This document shows positions 17,783 through 27,364 of a stretch of 64,000 bases of DNA, in pieces. Source of the DNA: Moraxella oculi. GTDB lineage: Bacteria > Pseudomonadota > Gammaproteobacteria > Pseudomonadales > Moraxellaceae. The stretch lies in contig NZ_JAMBAQ010000001.1 of assembly GCF_023336735.1 (NCBI RefSeq), positions 124,001-188,000 of the forward strand. The letters run 5' to 3'. The notes beneath the pieces were generated by a model that saw only the letters and a program-made list of their open reading frames with translations, was not told the origin of the DNA and searched no databases. Both the position numbers and the translations under genes were made by a program. Position 1 is the stretch's first letter, and each line of letters starts with the position of its first letter.

Positions 17783-18562
17783 ATGTCAACGATCACCATG
17801 CCTTCATCTACTAATATGCCTAAGCATATTGCCATCATCATGGATGGAAATAATCGCTATGGCAGATCCCAAAATCTTGCCACAGGGCAGGGGCACATCA
17901 AGGGTAAAGATGCCCTTAATCCTATTGTTGAACGGTGTTTGGCATATGGCGTACAAGTACTGACGGTGTTTGCTTTTTCCTCAGAAAACTGGGCAAGACC
18001 CAAATCAGAGGTTGAGCTACTCATGCGACTGCTGTCTCAAACCATTTATGAACAAATGCCGCGCATGAATCGCTATCGCATTCGCCTTCGGTTCATTGGT
18101 GATAGAAGTGGGTTGTCATCTGATTTGGTAAAACTCATGGAAGACGCTGAAAGGCAGACTGCTCATTTTGAGGCGATGACACTGGTCATCGCCATCAGTT
18201 ATGGTGGAAAATGGGACATTGCTACGGCTACCAAAACACTTGCTCAAAAGGTGAGTGCAGGGCAAATCAATGCTGATGAGATTGACGAGTACATGCTGGC
18301 CAATCATGTTCAACTCTCAGATTGTCCACCTGTTGATATGTTAATACGCACAGGCGGCGACTACCGCATTTCTAATTTTTTGCTATGGCAAGCCGCTTAT
18401 GCAGAGCTATTTTTTACATCGACGCTGTGGCCAGAGTTTGATGTCAGTGAGCTTGATGCAATGGTGCAAGAATTTGTCAATCGTGAACGCCGTTTTGGTA
18501 GAACAAGCGAGCAGATTGCTGGTGATAATTTAAAGGGTGTTGAGTCATGTGGCAACGAATAA
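17783..18562 (+). CDS. uppS: Undecaprenyl diphosphate synthase UppS
   Basis: This cis-prenyltransferase makes the C55 lipid carrier for peptidoglycan and LOS building blocks. The 259-residue protein has the catalytic loop IIMDGNNRYGRS with Asp21; most UppS have DGNGRW, and the DGNNR form is familiar to me from Acinetobacter. Also seen are FAFSSENWARP, SYGGKWDI and RTGGDYRISNFLLWQAAYAE near the end. cdsA overlaps its last 16 bases, showing close coupling. Confidence 0.94.
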   Translation: MSTITMPSSTNMPKHIAIIMDGNNRYGRSQNLATGQGHIKGKDALNPIVERCLAYGVQVLTVFAFSSENWARPKSEVELLMRLLSQTIYEQMPRMNRYRIRLRFIGDRSGLSSDLVKLMEDAERQTAHFEAMTLVIAISYGGKWDIATATKTLAQKVSAGQINADEIDEYMLANHVQLSDCPPVDMLIRTGGDYRISNFLLWQAAYAELFFTSTLWPEFDVSELDAMVQEFVNRERRFGRTSEQIAGDNLKGVESCGNE

Positions 18563-19395
18563 AAACAGCGATTGTCCTAGTGTTGATAGTTGGTTTTGCA
18601 TTATTTGCCAGTCAGACACCAATTTTTGTGATTCCATTATTGTCAGCAGGCGTACTGATTGCCGCTCATGAATGGACTAAACTCATGCCAAAGTGGGGCA
18701 GTCCAATCACTTTTATGACCATTACCTTCATACTAACCATGATGTCGGTATTTTTACCGCAGACTTGGGTGTTTTGGTGGGGGTTGTCAATGATCATCTG
18801 GGGCATGGCGACGATGTGGGTTAAGCAATATCCGAAAAAAGAAAGCTGGTACGGTCGTCGCTTGGCATATATGGGCGGTGTGATTTTGACTGCTGCCATC
18901 ACGGCAATGTATGGGCTTTGGCAAATGTCGCCTTGGTGGCTGATGTATGTATTTCTATTGGTGTGGTGTGCTGACAGTGGTGCGTATTTTGTTGGTCGTA
19001 AATTTGGTCGGCGAAAGATGGCTCCAAATGTCTCGCCAAATAAATCATTTGAGGGGTTGTTTGGCGGACTGTTGACGGCAGGTATGGTGGCAACCATTGT
19101 GGGGGTGTATTTACAGCTGTCTGGCATGGCGCTATTTTGGTTTTTGGTTTTATCGGCGTTGACGGTGGGTGTGAGCGTGCTTGGTGATTTGTTTGAATCT
19201 ATGTTAAAACGCCGTGCGAACATTAAGGATTCTGGCAACATACTACCAGGTCATGGTGGGGTACTTGATCGTATTGACAGCTTATTATCTGCCACGCCAG
19301 TGTTTGCATTGGGCTTTTGGATATTGCTTGAATTGGGTGTATTTGGCGAAGTATGGATGACGACATATATGGCAACTTTGGCTGATATGTTGTGA
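18547..19395 (+). CDS. cdsA: Phosphatidate cytidylyltransferase CdsA
   Basis: CdsA makes CDP-diacylglycerol from phosphatidate and CTP, the branch point to all phospholipids. The 282-residue integral membrane protein has about eight hydrophobic segments and the C-terminal signature with RRANIKDSGNILPGHGGVLDR in two adjoining parts, preceded by CADSGAYFVGRKFGRRK. The start overlaps uppS by 16 bases. Confidence 0.94.
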   Translation: MWQRIKTAIVLVLIVGFALFASQTPIFVIPLLSAGVLIAAHEWTKLMPKWGSPITFMTITFILTMMSVFLPQTWVFWWGLSMIIWGMATMWVKQYPKKESWYGRRLAYMGGVILTAAITAMYGLWQMSPWWLMYVFLLVWCADSGAYFVGRKFGRRKMAPNVSPNKSFEGLFGGLLTAGMVATIVGVYLQLSGMALFWFLVLSALTVGVSVLGDLFESMLKRRANIKDSGNILPGHGGVLDRIDSLLSATPVFALGFWILLELGVFGEVWMTTYMATLADML

Positions 19396-19419
19396 GTTGA
19401 AGAGTGAATGATGATTTAA

Positions 19420-20715
19420 ATGATGATGGCGATGACTGATGATTTGGGCGTTGATGGTGCTTTGATGTCTGAGTGGCAATATGAGCGACCACAAAGATTG
19501 GCTGTGCTTGGGGCGACAGGCTCTATTGGCGATAGTACTCTTGAAATATTGCGATTGTATCCAGATCGATATCGGTTAGTGGCGTTATCTGGGCATTCTC
19601 GTATTGATAAGCTGTTGCTATTATGCCAAGAGTTTCGCCCAGAGTTTGTCTGTGTTTCAAAAGACAAATTGGCGGAGTTTCGCCAACGATTAAAAGAGCT
19701 TGGCTTATCGCCAACTGTGCTTTCAGGAGATGATGGATTGGACGCCATCGCAAGCTTGCCTCAGGTAGATACTGTTGTGGCTGCAATTGTTGGGGCGGCA
19801 GGTCTGTCATCTACTTTGACAGCAGCTCGCTTGGGTAAAAGAATCTTGCTTGCCAATAAAGAATCGCTTGTCATGGCAGGTCATTTGGTCATGGCGGCAG
19901 CTCGCAGATCAGGCTCGGTGATTTTGCCAATTGACAGTGAGCATAATGCGATTTTTCAATGTTTGCCAAAATCGGTGCAAATGGATAATCGCTGCATTCA
20001 TGATGAGTGCCATGGCATTCAAACGCTTTGGCTTACAGCATCTGGCGGTGGTTTTTTGCACAAAAGCATTGATGAGATGAAAAAAGCAAGTATTGCGGAT
20101 GCGATCAGACACCCTAATTGGTCCATGGGTCAAAAAATCTCCATTGATAGTGCAACCATGATGAATAAAGGTCTTGAATTGATTGAGGCTTGTCATTTGT
20201 TTAACTTGCCAGAAGACCGTATCCAGATCGTCATTCACCCCAATAGTGTGGTGCATTCTTTGGTGCAGTATGTTGATGGTTCGTTTTTAGCACAGCTTGG
20301 TAGTCCTGACATGAGAACGCCGATTGCACATGCACTGGCTTACCCAAACCGCATTGACACAGGTGTGCAACCGCTTGATCTGTATGCTTTGTCTCATCTG
20401 AATTTTATTAAACCTGATTTGGAAAAATTTGTGGCATTGAAATTGGCACGCTTTGCAGCTAGGCGTGGTACAGGTGCGTGCATTACGCTAAATGCTGCCA
20501 ATGAGGTGGCGGTGGCGGCTTTTTTAGATGAGCGTATTTGCCTAACGGACATTGCGACCATTGTAAAAATGTGCCTAGATGATGACGCATTGGCGATGTA
20601 TTATGATGATGACTTTACAACTTTAGAAGAGATCATATCGATGGATAAGAGAGTGCGTCAAAGGGCTTGCTCGATCATTGATCGTGTGAGCATGAATGAT
20701 GAGGATATTCAATGA
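19420..20715 (+). CDS. dxr: 1-deoxy-D-xylulose 5-phosphate reductoisomerase
   Basis: Dxr converts DXP to MEP in the non-mevalonate isoprenoid pathway, the same pathway as IspF further along the window. The protein shows the NADPH site LAVLGATGSIGDSTLE, LLANKESLVMAG, the metal-binding LPIDSEHNAIFQCL, the flexible-loop region ASGGGF and ATMMNKGLELIEA. At 431 residues from 19420 it is longer than usual (about 398); a start at 19465 (MSEWQYERPQRL) would bring it closer. The stop overlaps rseP in an ATGA. Confidence 0.94.
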   Translation: MMMAMTDDLGVDGALMSEWQYERPQRLAVLGATGSIGDSTLEILRLYPDRYRLVALSGHSRIDKLLLLCQEFRPEFVCVSKDKLAEFRQRLKELGLSPTVLSGDDGLDAIASLPQVDTVVAAIVGAAGLSSTLTAARLGKRILLANKESLVMAGHLVMAAARRSGSVILPIDSEHNAIFQCLPKSVQMDNRCIHDECHGIQTLWLTASGGGFLHKSIDEMKKASIADAIRHPNWSMGQKISIDSATMMNKGLELIEACHLFNLPEDRIQIVIHPNSVVHSLVQYVDGSFLAQLGSPDMRTPIAHALAYPNRIDTGVQPLDLYALSHLNFIKPDLEKFVALKLARFAARRGTGACITLNAANEVAVAAFLDERICLTDIATIVKMCLDDDALAMYYDDDFTTLEEIISMDKRVRQRACSIIDRVSMNDEDIQ

Positions 20716-22076
20716 CAGCGATATGGATGTTTTTGGCGGCCGTCTGTGTGCTAGGACCACTCGTCGCCCTACATGAATGGGGTCATTATATCGTCGCAAG
20801 ACTGTGTGGCGTTAAGGTGTTGACTTATTCAATCGGCTTTGGGCCAAAATTGATTGGTTGGAAAAGCAAAAAATCTGGTATTGATTATCGCATTTCTGCC
20901 ATTCCCTTGGGTGGCTATGTGAAGATGCTTAATGAAGCAGAAGGTCAAGTTAAAGACAATGAGCGTCATTTGGCCTTTAACAATCAGCATCCGCTAAAAA
21001 AGATGGCGATTGTCATTGCAGGCCCTTTGATGAATTTCATCATTACCATTGCACTGTTTTTTGTGTTATTTTTACAGCCATCTGAGCAGTTGAACACACG
21101 AATTGGTAAGATCGTTGCTAACACGCCTGCTGCACAGGTTTTACTGGCAGGCGAGAAAATCACTGCGGTTGATCGTCAGTCAGTTGCTACTTGGGAAGAC
21201 ATCAATTATGCCTTAGCAAGTCGTATGGGGGAGACGGGTGTCATTGACATCACCATCCAAAAAGATGGTCAATCCACTCAAAAGTCTGTGTCAATTAAGA
21301 AGTTCATGCAAGGCAAGCAGACGAATCAAGACGCCATCACAAGCTTTGGAGCCTTGCCTTATCAGCCTGTGATTGAACCTGTGTTGTCAGAAATCGTGCC
21401 AGATGGTGCTGCGGCTTTAATGGGTTTGAAGGTTGGTGATCGGATACTAAGCATTGATGGCGTTAAGATTGATAACTGGATTGATGCCACATCAATCATC
21501 CGTAATAGCCCTGAAAAAATGCTGTATTTTGAAGTTTTGCGTGATGCAAAGACAATGACCATCAAGGTGATGCCTAAAAGGGTGTCGGTGCATGGACAAA
21601 AAGTGGGGCAAATCGGTGTGAAAGTGGCGTATGATGCAAAACGCACCATACCTGCCGATTATGTCATGACAGTCGATTTGACTCCCATGCAGGCACTGAC
21701 TAAATCATTTGTTAAGACTTATGATTTGGCAAAAATGACGATTGACAGCATTAAAAAAATGATCTTGGGAATGATTGGCATTGAACACATTTCAGGTCCC
21801 ATCACCATTGCTGAAATTTCTAAAACAAGCTTTGAGATTGGCTGGCAACAAGTGTTATCAACAGCAGCAATCATCAGCCTTAGTTTGGCAGTGATGAATC
21901 TGTTGCCCATTCCAGTTCTTGATGGCGGTCATTTGTTGTATTATACTTATGAATTGATTTTTGGCAAACCAATGAGCGAAAAAGCACAACTGCTTGGACT
22001 TCGCTTGGGTTTTACCTTGCTTTTATGTTTCATGGCACTTGCGATTGGTAACGATATCGTACGCTTGTTTGGCTAA
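20712..22076 (+). CDS. rseP: Site-2 zinc metalloprotease RseP
   Basis: RseP cuts membrane-spanning anti-sigma factors and leftover signal peptides inside the inner membrane. The 454-residue protein has the zinc motif HEWGHY (His21, Glu22, His25) in the first helix and the third-ligand motif NLLPIPVLDGGH in a late helix. Two PDZ domains lie between them (one ending near residue 200, the other about 215-300, PDGAAALMGLKVGDRI). It starts within the dxr stop (ATGA). A DegS-like protease, its usual partner, is encoded at 61-62 kb. Confidence 0.94.
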   Translation: MTAIWMFLAAVCVLGPLVALHEWGHYIVARLCGVKVLTYSIGFGPKLIGWKSKKSGIDYRISAIPLGGYVKMLNEAEGQVKDNERHLAFNNQHPLKKMAIVIAGPLMNFIITIALFFVLFLQPSEQLNTRIGKIVANTPAAQVLLAGEKITAVDRQSVATWEDINYALASRMGETGVIDITIQKDGQSTQKSVSIKKFMQGKQTNQDAITSFGALPYQPVIEPVLSEIVPDGAAALMGLKVGDRILSIDGVKIDNWIDATSIIRNSPEKMLYFEVLRDAKTMTIKVMPKRVSVHGQKVGQIGVKVAYDAKRTIPADYVMTVDLTPMQALTKSFVKTYDLAKMTIDSIKKMILGMIGIEHISGPITIAEISKTSFEIGWQQVLSTAAIISLSLAVMNLLPIPVLDGGHLLYYTYELIFGKPMSEKAQLLGLRLGFTLLLCFMALAIGNDIVRLFG

Positions 22077-22279
22077 GTGAGTGTGATTTTGCAAATTTGT
22101 CTGAAAATATCAAAAAATTGCAAATAACTCTCTTTTGGGGGTTGCTAAAATTGTGTTTTTCGCTTAATTTAGCACAACCATGAACACTGCACAGTCGCTT
22201 CGTTCATCATCTTTGGTGTTTTGGTGAAGTGATGGTGTGTTTTTTGACTTTTAACTGATTTTAATCGTGGAATGACTCT

Positions 22280-24718
22280 ATGCGTATGCCTAAATTTTCA
22301 GGTTTTGTAACCACTTCAATCACAGCAGCGGTCATCATGGCAATGGCGAACTCTGCACATGCGGCTACTTTTGTTGCCAATGACATCGCCATTTCTGGTC
22401 TTGAGCGTGTGACGGCTGATAGCTTGCAAATGGCACTGCCGATTCGTTTGGGTCAAAGCGTGACAGATGAGATGCTTGCTGATAGTATTCGTGCACTGTA
22501 TGCCACCGACAACTTCTCAAATGTGCAAGCGGCGGTGGACGGCGATCGAGTGGTGTTTTATGTGACTGAACGACCAATCATTGCTGAAATTAATTTCAAG
22601 GGTAATCGACTCATTCCTAAAAATGGACTTGAAGAGGGCTTAAAAGCCACTGGTCTTGCTGTTGGAAATGTCTTAAAGCAATCAACCGTTACGACGATTG
22701 AAAATGAACTTAAAAATCAATACATTTCACAAGGCTACTATAATAGCGACATTCAAGTTAAGCAAACCAAGCTAGATGGCAATCGTGTTAAGCTGGATAT
22801 TGAGTTTACCGAGGGTAAACCTGCAAAAATTGTTGATGTTAACATCATTGGTAATCATTATTTTAGCGATGACGACATCAAGGATAAAATGGCACTGAAA
22901 GATAAAGTGGTCAATCCATTATCCAAAGCCAATCGTTATACCCAAGAAAAACTCAATGCAAGTCTTGAGTCCTTGCGTGCTTTGTATCTTAACGAAGGAT
23001 TTGTGCGTTTTAAAATTGATGACTCAAATCTGTCCATTGATGAAGATAAAAATAAAGTGTTCATTGAGGTTGCTCTTACCGAAGGTGAACGATACAATTT
23101 TGGTAAAGTTCAGTTCTTAGGTGATGTGACTTATGGACTTGATGAGCTTAATGATTTGGTTGCATTCAAAGAGGGTGAAGGTTACTCACAAAGCAAGCTT
23201 GAAGCTGTAACTGCCAGCATTGCCCAAAAGTTCGGTGATGATGGCTATTATTATGCTCAGATTCGACCAGTCATGCGTATTGATGATGCGACACATACGG
23301 TAGATATTGATTATTATATAGACCCTGTTCGTCCTGTGTATGTGCGTCGTATTAATTTTCGTGGCAATGTTAAGACCAAAGATGAGGTGTTGCGTCGTGA
23401 GATGCGTCAGCTTGAGGGAGCATTGGCATCGAATAGTAAGATTCAACTGTCTCGTGCGCGCTTGATGCGTACAGGTTTCTTTAAAGATGTACAAGCACAG
23501 GTCGTTCCTGTACCAAACACGCCCGATCAAGTGGACATTAACTTTACTGTTGAAGAGCAGCCATCGGGGTCTTCCACCATTGCGGTGGGTTATAGCCAAT
23601 CAGGAGGCTTGACTTTCCAACTGGAATTATCCCAATCTAACTTCATGGGTACTGGCAATCGTGTCAATACATCGTTTTCTCGCTCTGCAACTCGAGATGT
23701 GTACAGTCTTGGCATGACCAACCCTTATTTTACTGAAAATGGCGTGTCTCAAAGCCTGAACGCTTATTACCGCAAAACAAAATACGACAGTAAAAACATT
23801 AGTGGCTATGTCCTAGATTCGCATGGTGCCAGTCTGCGTTATGGCTACCCCATCAATGAGAACCAACGCATCATCGCTGGTGTCAATTTTGACAAAACTG
23901 GGGTGAAAGGTGGTAATCGCATGGCCATCAGTAATGTTAAGCAATTGATCGAAGACGGTGGTGGTATCACGCCTTATCGAAACGATAGGGGTGAGATAGT
24001 AAATACAGGCTTTAACAAAAACTACACTTCATACAGTGCGACATTGGGGTGGAGTTATTCAAGCTTGGATAAGCCTGTCTTTCCTACCAAAGGCATGAGT
24101 CATGATGTGGATTTGACATTGGGTTTTGGTGACAGAACTTACCAAAAGGCAGTCTACTCAGGCAATGTTTATGTGCCGTTTTGGAAAGGCAGTATCATTC
24201 GTGGTTATACTCGCTTGGGCTATGGAAAAAATTTGCCGTTTTATGAAAACTTCTATGCAGGTGGTTACGGATCTGTGCGTGGCTACAATGCTTCAAGCTT
24301 AGGCCCTCGCTCACAGTCTTATAGTGTCGCCAGCATTGGCAAGCGATACAGACTTGGTGAAAATGTCGGCGGTAATGCGTTGGCAACTTTTGGTGCAGAG
24401 CTGATTTTGCCGATGCCATTTAAGGGTGATTGGGTGGATCAGGTGCGTCCAGTAGTATTCTTTGAGGGCGGTCAAGTTTTTGATACAACGGGTATGGATA
24501 AGCAGAAAGTTGACTTAAAAACACTGACCAATGGTTTGGCACAGCCTACCAACTATCCGCTTTTGGAGCAAGATAAGCAGTTGCGTTACAGTGCTGGTGT
24601 TGGTGCGACATGGTACACACCAATCGGCCCTTTATCCATCAGTTATTCTAAGCCAATCAACAGCAAACAAACTGATGAAACGGAAAAAGTACAATTCCAA
24701 ATTGGCAGTGTCTTTTAA
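22280..24718 (+). CDS. bamA: Outer-membrane protein assembly factor BamA
   Basis: BamA is the essential Omp85 insertase for outer-membrane beta-barrels. The 812-residue protein has a signal peptide ending at AHA (about 28), five periplasmic POTRA domains (about 29-430) and a C-terminal 16-strand barrel. The barrel contains the conserved VRGY motif ([18 protein letters not shown]) and ends in phenylalanine, as expected for a BAM substrate. It follows rseP by 203 bases and its stop overlaps the lpxD start by one base; skp, commonly found here, is absent. Confidence 0.96.
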   Translation: MRMPKFSGFVTTSITAAVIMAMANSAHAATFVANDIAISGLERVTADSLQMALPIRLGQSVTDEMLADSIRALYATDNFSNVQAAVDGDRVVFYVTERPIIAEINFKGNRLIPKNGLEEGLKATGLAVGNVLKQSTVTTIENELKNQYISQGYYNSDIQVKQTKLDGNRVKLDIEFTEGKPAKIVDVNIIGNHYFSDDDIKDKMALKDKVVNPLSKANRYTQEKLNASLESLRALYLNEGFVRFKIDDSNLSIDEDKNKVFIEVALTEGERYNFGKVQFLGDVTYGLDELNDLVAFKEGEGYSQSKLEAVTASIAQKFGDDGYYYAQIRPVMRIDDATHTVDIDYYIDPVRPVYVRRINFRGNVKTKDEVLRREMRQLEGALASNSKIQLSRARLMRTGFFKDVQAQVVPVPNTPDQVDINFTVEEQPSGSSTIAVGYSQSGGLTFQLELSQSNFMGTGNRVNTSFSRSATRDVYSLGMTNPYFTENGVSQSLNAYYRKTKYDSKNISGYVLDSHGASLRYGYPINENQRIIAGVNFDKTGVKGGNRMAISNVKQLIEDGGGITPYRNDRGEIVNTGFNKNYTSYSATLGWSYSSLDKPVFPTKGMSHDVDLTLGFGDRTYQKAVYSGNVYVPFWKGSIIRGYTRLGYGKNLPFYENFYAGGYGSVRGYNASSLGPRSQSYSVASIGKRYRLGENVGGNALATFGAELILPMPFKGDWVDQVRPVVFFEGGQVFDTTGMDKQKVDLKTLTNGLAQPTNYPLLEQDKQLRYSAGVGATWYTPIGPLSISYSKPINSKQTDETEKVQFQIGSVF

Positions 24719-25734
24719 TGATCAGCGTCTCATGTTTGGTCAATGCCATTGAGCAAAAGCAGGCGGTACTCAACAAGTCAGCACTCGATGCGTCCGATTT
24801 ACAGCGTTCGGTCAGTCGTGTGGCTGATTTGTCGACTGCTGATAAAGACGCCCTTTCATTTTTATCTGCCAAAAAATATGCAAAAGACTTGGCAACCACA
24901 TTGGCAGGGGTCATCATTGTCAGTGATCAGTTTGCATGCCAAGTGCCTGGTGGGGCTTGTGCGATTGTGGTGAAAGATGCGTATTTGGCATACGCTTCAG
25001 TCAGTACATTATTTGCCTACTCGCCTGTCAGATGCGACATTCATCCTACCGCCATCATTACCTCAACTGCCACTTTAGGTGCGAATGTGTCGGTTGGGGC
25101 GTATGCCGTCATTGGTGAGAATGTGTGCATTGGTTCTGGCTGTGTGATTGGTCAAGGCGTTATGATAGAAGATGGTGTCGTCATTGGAGATGATGCTTGC
25201 ATCGCTCATCATGTTGTGATTGCTCACCACTGCAAGCTTGGTGATAGAGTAACTGTTCATTCAGGTGCAAGTATCGGCTCGGAGGGCTTTGGCTTTGCCC
25301 CTTATTCTGTTGAAGATGGTGTGGCATGGCAACGCATTGCTCAGCTTGGTAGGGTTATCATTGGTGATGATGTCCGCATCGGAAGTAATACTTGCATTGA
25401 CCGTGGAGCGGTGGGCGATACGGTCATTGGAAATCATGTCATCATAGACAATTTGGTACAAATCGCCCATAATGTGCATATATCAGATGGAACGGCGATT
25501 GCAGCAAAAGTTGGCATTGCTGGCAGTACTCGTATCGGTAAAAACTGCATTATTGGTGGTGCGGTAGGCATTGCAGGGCATTTAACCATTGCGGATAATG
25601 TAACCTTGACAGGCATGACAATGGTTACCAATCACATTAAGCAATCGGGCAGTTATTCATCTGGTACGAGTGCCATGCCGTCAATGAATTGGCGACGAGC
25701 GGCCGTGAAATTTCGTCAGTCTGGCGATAAATAA
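24718..25734 (+). CDS. lpxD: UDP-3-O-acylglucosamine N-acyltransferase LpxD
   Basis: LpxD adds the N-linked hydroxyacyl chain in the third step of lipid A synthesis. The 338-residue protein has an N-terminal uridine-binding domain (about 1-100, with [10 protein letters not shown] region) and a left-handed beta-helix of hexapeptide repeats (about 100-310), including the catalytic-loop region [12 protein letters not shown] short C-terminal helix follows ([11 protein letters not shown]). The ATG shares one base with the bamA stop (TAATG), indicating coupling. Confidence 0.95.
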   Translation: MISVSCLVNAIEQKQAVLNKSALDASDLQRSVSRVADLSTADKDALSFLSAKKYAKDLATTLAGVIIVSDQFACQVPGGACAIVVKDAYLAYASVSTLFAYSPVRCDIHPTAIITSTATLGANVSVGAYAVIGENVCIGSGCVIGQGVMIEDGVVIGDDACIAHHVVIAHHCKLGDRVTVHSGASIGSEGFGFAPYSVEDGVAWQRIAQLGRVIIGDDVRIGSNTCIDRGAVGDTVIGNHVIIDNLVQIAHNVHISDGTAIAAKVGIAGSTRIGKNCIIGGAVGIAGHLTIADNVTLTGMTMVTNHIKQSGSYSSGTSAMPSMNWRRAAVKFRQSGDK

Positions 25735-25788
25735 TCAGTATCAAGCAATATAACATTTGGCACCATTTTTTAATGAGGATAAATCATC

Positions 25789-26310
25789 ATGAACACCACC
25801 ATTGATACAGAATTGCTGACCCAAGAAGACTGGGATGCGTTAAGTGAGCGGGGCGTGAAGCTACCAATGAAGTATGACCAGATCAAGCACTATCTGCCAC
25901 ACCGCTATCCATTCATGCTGATCGATCGTGTAACTGCTTGTGTACCAAATCAGTGGATCACAGGTTATAAGAACATCACAATCAACGAAGAGTTATTTAA
26001 TGGACATTTCCCTGATAATCCAGTCATGCCTGGCGTGTTGATGGTGGAGGCGATGGCTCAGCTATCTGGTATTTTGGGCTTTGTCAGTGCAGGTCAAACT
26101 TCTGAAAATGGTTACTTGTATCTGTTTGCTGGAGTAGATAAAGTGCGCTTTAAAAAATTGGTTAGCACAGGGGATGCCTTAGTAATCCGCTCAAAAGCCA
26201 CTCGAAATGTTCGAGAGATTTATAAGTTTGAATGCACTGCTCATGTTGATGGTGAGCTTGCGTGCAGTGCTGAGATTATGATTGCTCGTCAGAAAGTGGC
26301 TGACTTATGA
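25789..26310 (+). CDS. fabZ: 3-hydroxyacyl-ACP dehydratase FabZ
   Basis: FabZ dehydrates 3-hydroxyacyl-ACP during fatty-acid elongation and competes with LpxA for hydroxyacyl-ACP. The 173-residue hot-dog-fold protein contains LPHRYPFMLIDRV and the active-site stretch NGHFPDNPVMPGVLMVEAMAQ (His and Glu catalytic pair, shown in two parts of the same loop). It is about 20 residues longer at its N-terminus than E. coli FabZ (151). A GAGGA ribosome site precedes it. It lies between lpxD and lpxA as usual. Confidence 0.95.
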   Translation: MNTTIDTELLTQEDWDALSERGVKLPMKYDQIKHYLPHRYPFMLIDRVTACVPNQWITGYKNITINEELFNGHFPDNPVMPGVLMVEAMAQLSGILGFVSAGQTSENGYLYLFAGVDKVRFKKLVSTGDALVIRSKATRNVREIYKFECTAHVDGELACSAEIMIARQKVADL

Positions 26311-26395
26311 GCATTCATACACGATGCCATCAATCTGCTTAAATTTTTTAGTGTTATCAAAAGAGCAAACATACCGTCTTTAATTTGGGAAAATT

Positions 26396-27169
26396 ATGAA
26401 TATTCACCCAACTGCCATCGTTGATGAAACTGCCATCGTTGATGAAACTGCCATCGTTGGTCCTTATTGTATCATTGGTAAGAACAGCGTAATCGGTGCG
26501 CACACCACTCTAAAAAGTCATGTGGTTGTCGGCGACAATACCAAGATTGGCAAACATAATGAAATCTATCAATTTGCCAGCATTGGTGAAGATCCTCAAG
26601 ACTTAAAGTATGCAGGAGAGCTGACCCATCTTGAAATCGGTGATTACAACCGCATTCGAGAGGCTTGTACTTTTCATCGTGGTACAGCACAAGATGGAAG
26701 TTTGACTAAGATTGGTAGTCATAATCTATTTATGGTAAATACGCACATTGCACATGATTGTATCATTGGTGATCATAATGTGCTTGCGAATAATGTTGGT
26801 GTGGCAGGGCATGGTCATATTGGTAATCATGTCATTATTGGCGGTCAATCAGGGATACACCAATTTTGTCGCATTGATGATTATAGCATGATTGGTGGAG
26901 CAAGTCTCATCTTGAAAGATGTGGCGGCATTTACGATGGTTTCAGGAAATCCTGCCAAAACGCATGGCATTAATAAGGAAGGCATGAGACGCAAAGGTTG
27001 GTCTTCTCAGACGATTGGAGTACTCAATGATGCCTATCGTGTGATTTTTCGTTCAGGACTGATTCGTCAAGAGGCGTTAATTGAGCTTGAAAAACTACTG
27101 CCTAGTGAACAAAAAGTTCAATTATTCATTGATTCGCTAAAAAACAGTCGGCGTGGACTTATTCGTTGA
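26396..27169 (+). CDS. lpxA: UDP-N-acetylglucosamine acyltransferase LpxA
   Basis: LpxA catalyses the first step of lipid A synthesis. The 257-residue protein is a left-handed beta-helix of hexapeptide repeats with the catalytic histidine segment HIAHDCIIG and the C-terminal helical domain ending SRRGLIR. E. coli LpxA has 262 residues. The first coils, AIVDETAIVDETAIVG, are encoded by a near-perfect 18-bp tandem repeat. It ends the cluster at a good terminator; lpxB is not adjacent. Confidence 0.95.
   Translation: MNIHPTAIVDETAIVDETAIVGPYCIIGKNSVIGAHTTLKSHVVVGDNTKIGKHNEIYQFASIGEDPQDLKYAGELTHLEIGDYNRIREACTFHRGTAQDGSLTKIGSHNLFMVNTHIAHDCIIGDHNVLANNVGVAGHGHIGNHVIIGGQSGIHQFCRIDDYSMIGGASLILKDVAAFTMVSGNPAKTHGINKEGMRRKGWSSQTIGVLNDAYRVIFRSGLIRQEALIELEKLLPSEQKVQLFIDSLKNSRRGLIR
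26411..26458 (+). repeat. 18-bp tandem repeat inside lpxA
   Basis: ACTGCCATCGTTGATGAA occurs at 26411-26428 and again at 26429-26446 without a mismatch, followed by a 12-base partial copy at 26447-26458. Each unit encodes exactly one hexapeptide coil (TAIVDE) of the beta-helix. Confidence 0.95.
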
Positions 27170-27186
27170 TAACACCAAGTTATGAT

Positions 27187-27225
27187 AAACCCATAATTAT
27201 GCGTTATGGGTTTATTTATTTTTAT
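27187..27225 (+). terminator. Terminator of the envelope cluster after lpxA
   Basis: Stem AAACCCATAA (27187-27196) with TTATGGGTTT (27204-27213), seven-base loop, followed by a T-rich tail. Confidence 0.85.
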
Positions 27226-27364
27226 TTATTTGACATTCTTGACGGAATGAAACAAACTATCAGCTTAAGTTGATGAAATATTAATATCTCATCATATTCG
27301 TAAATGGTGTCGCTTGACTCTATAGTCATTGACGATGAACAATAAGAATCATTAAGGAGAGGTT

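Noticed and set aside
18666..19241. A 191-codon minus-strand open frame opposite cdsA
   Set aside because: Shadow of a confidently identified membrane protein gene; composition not protein-like.
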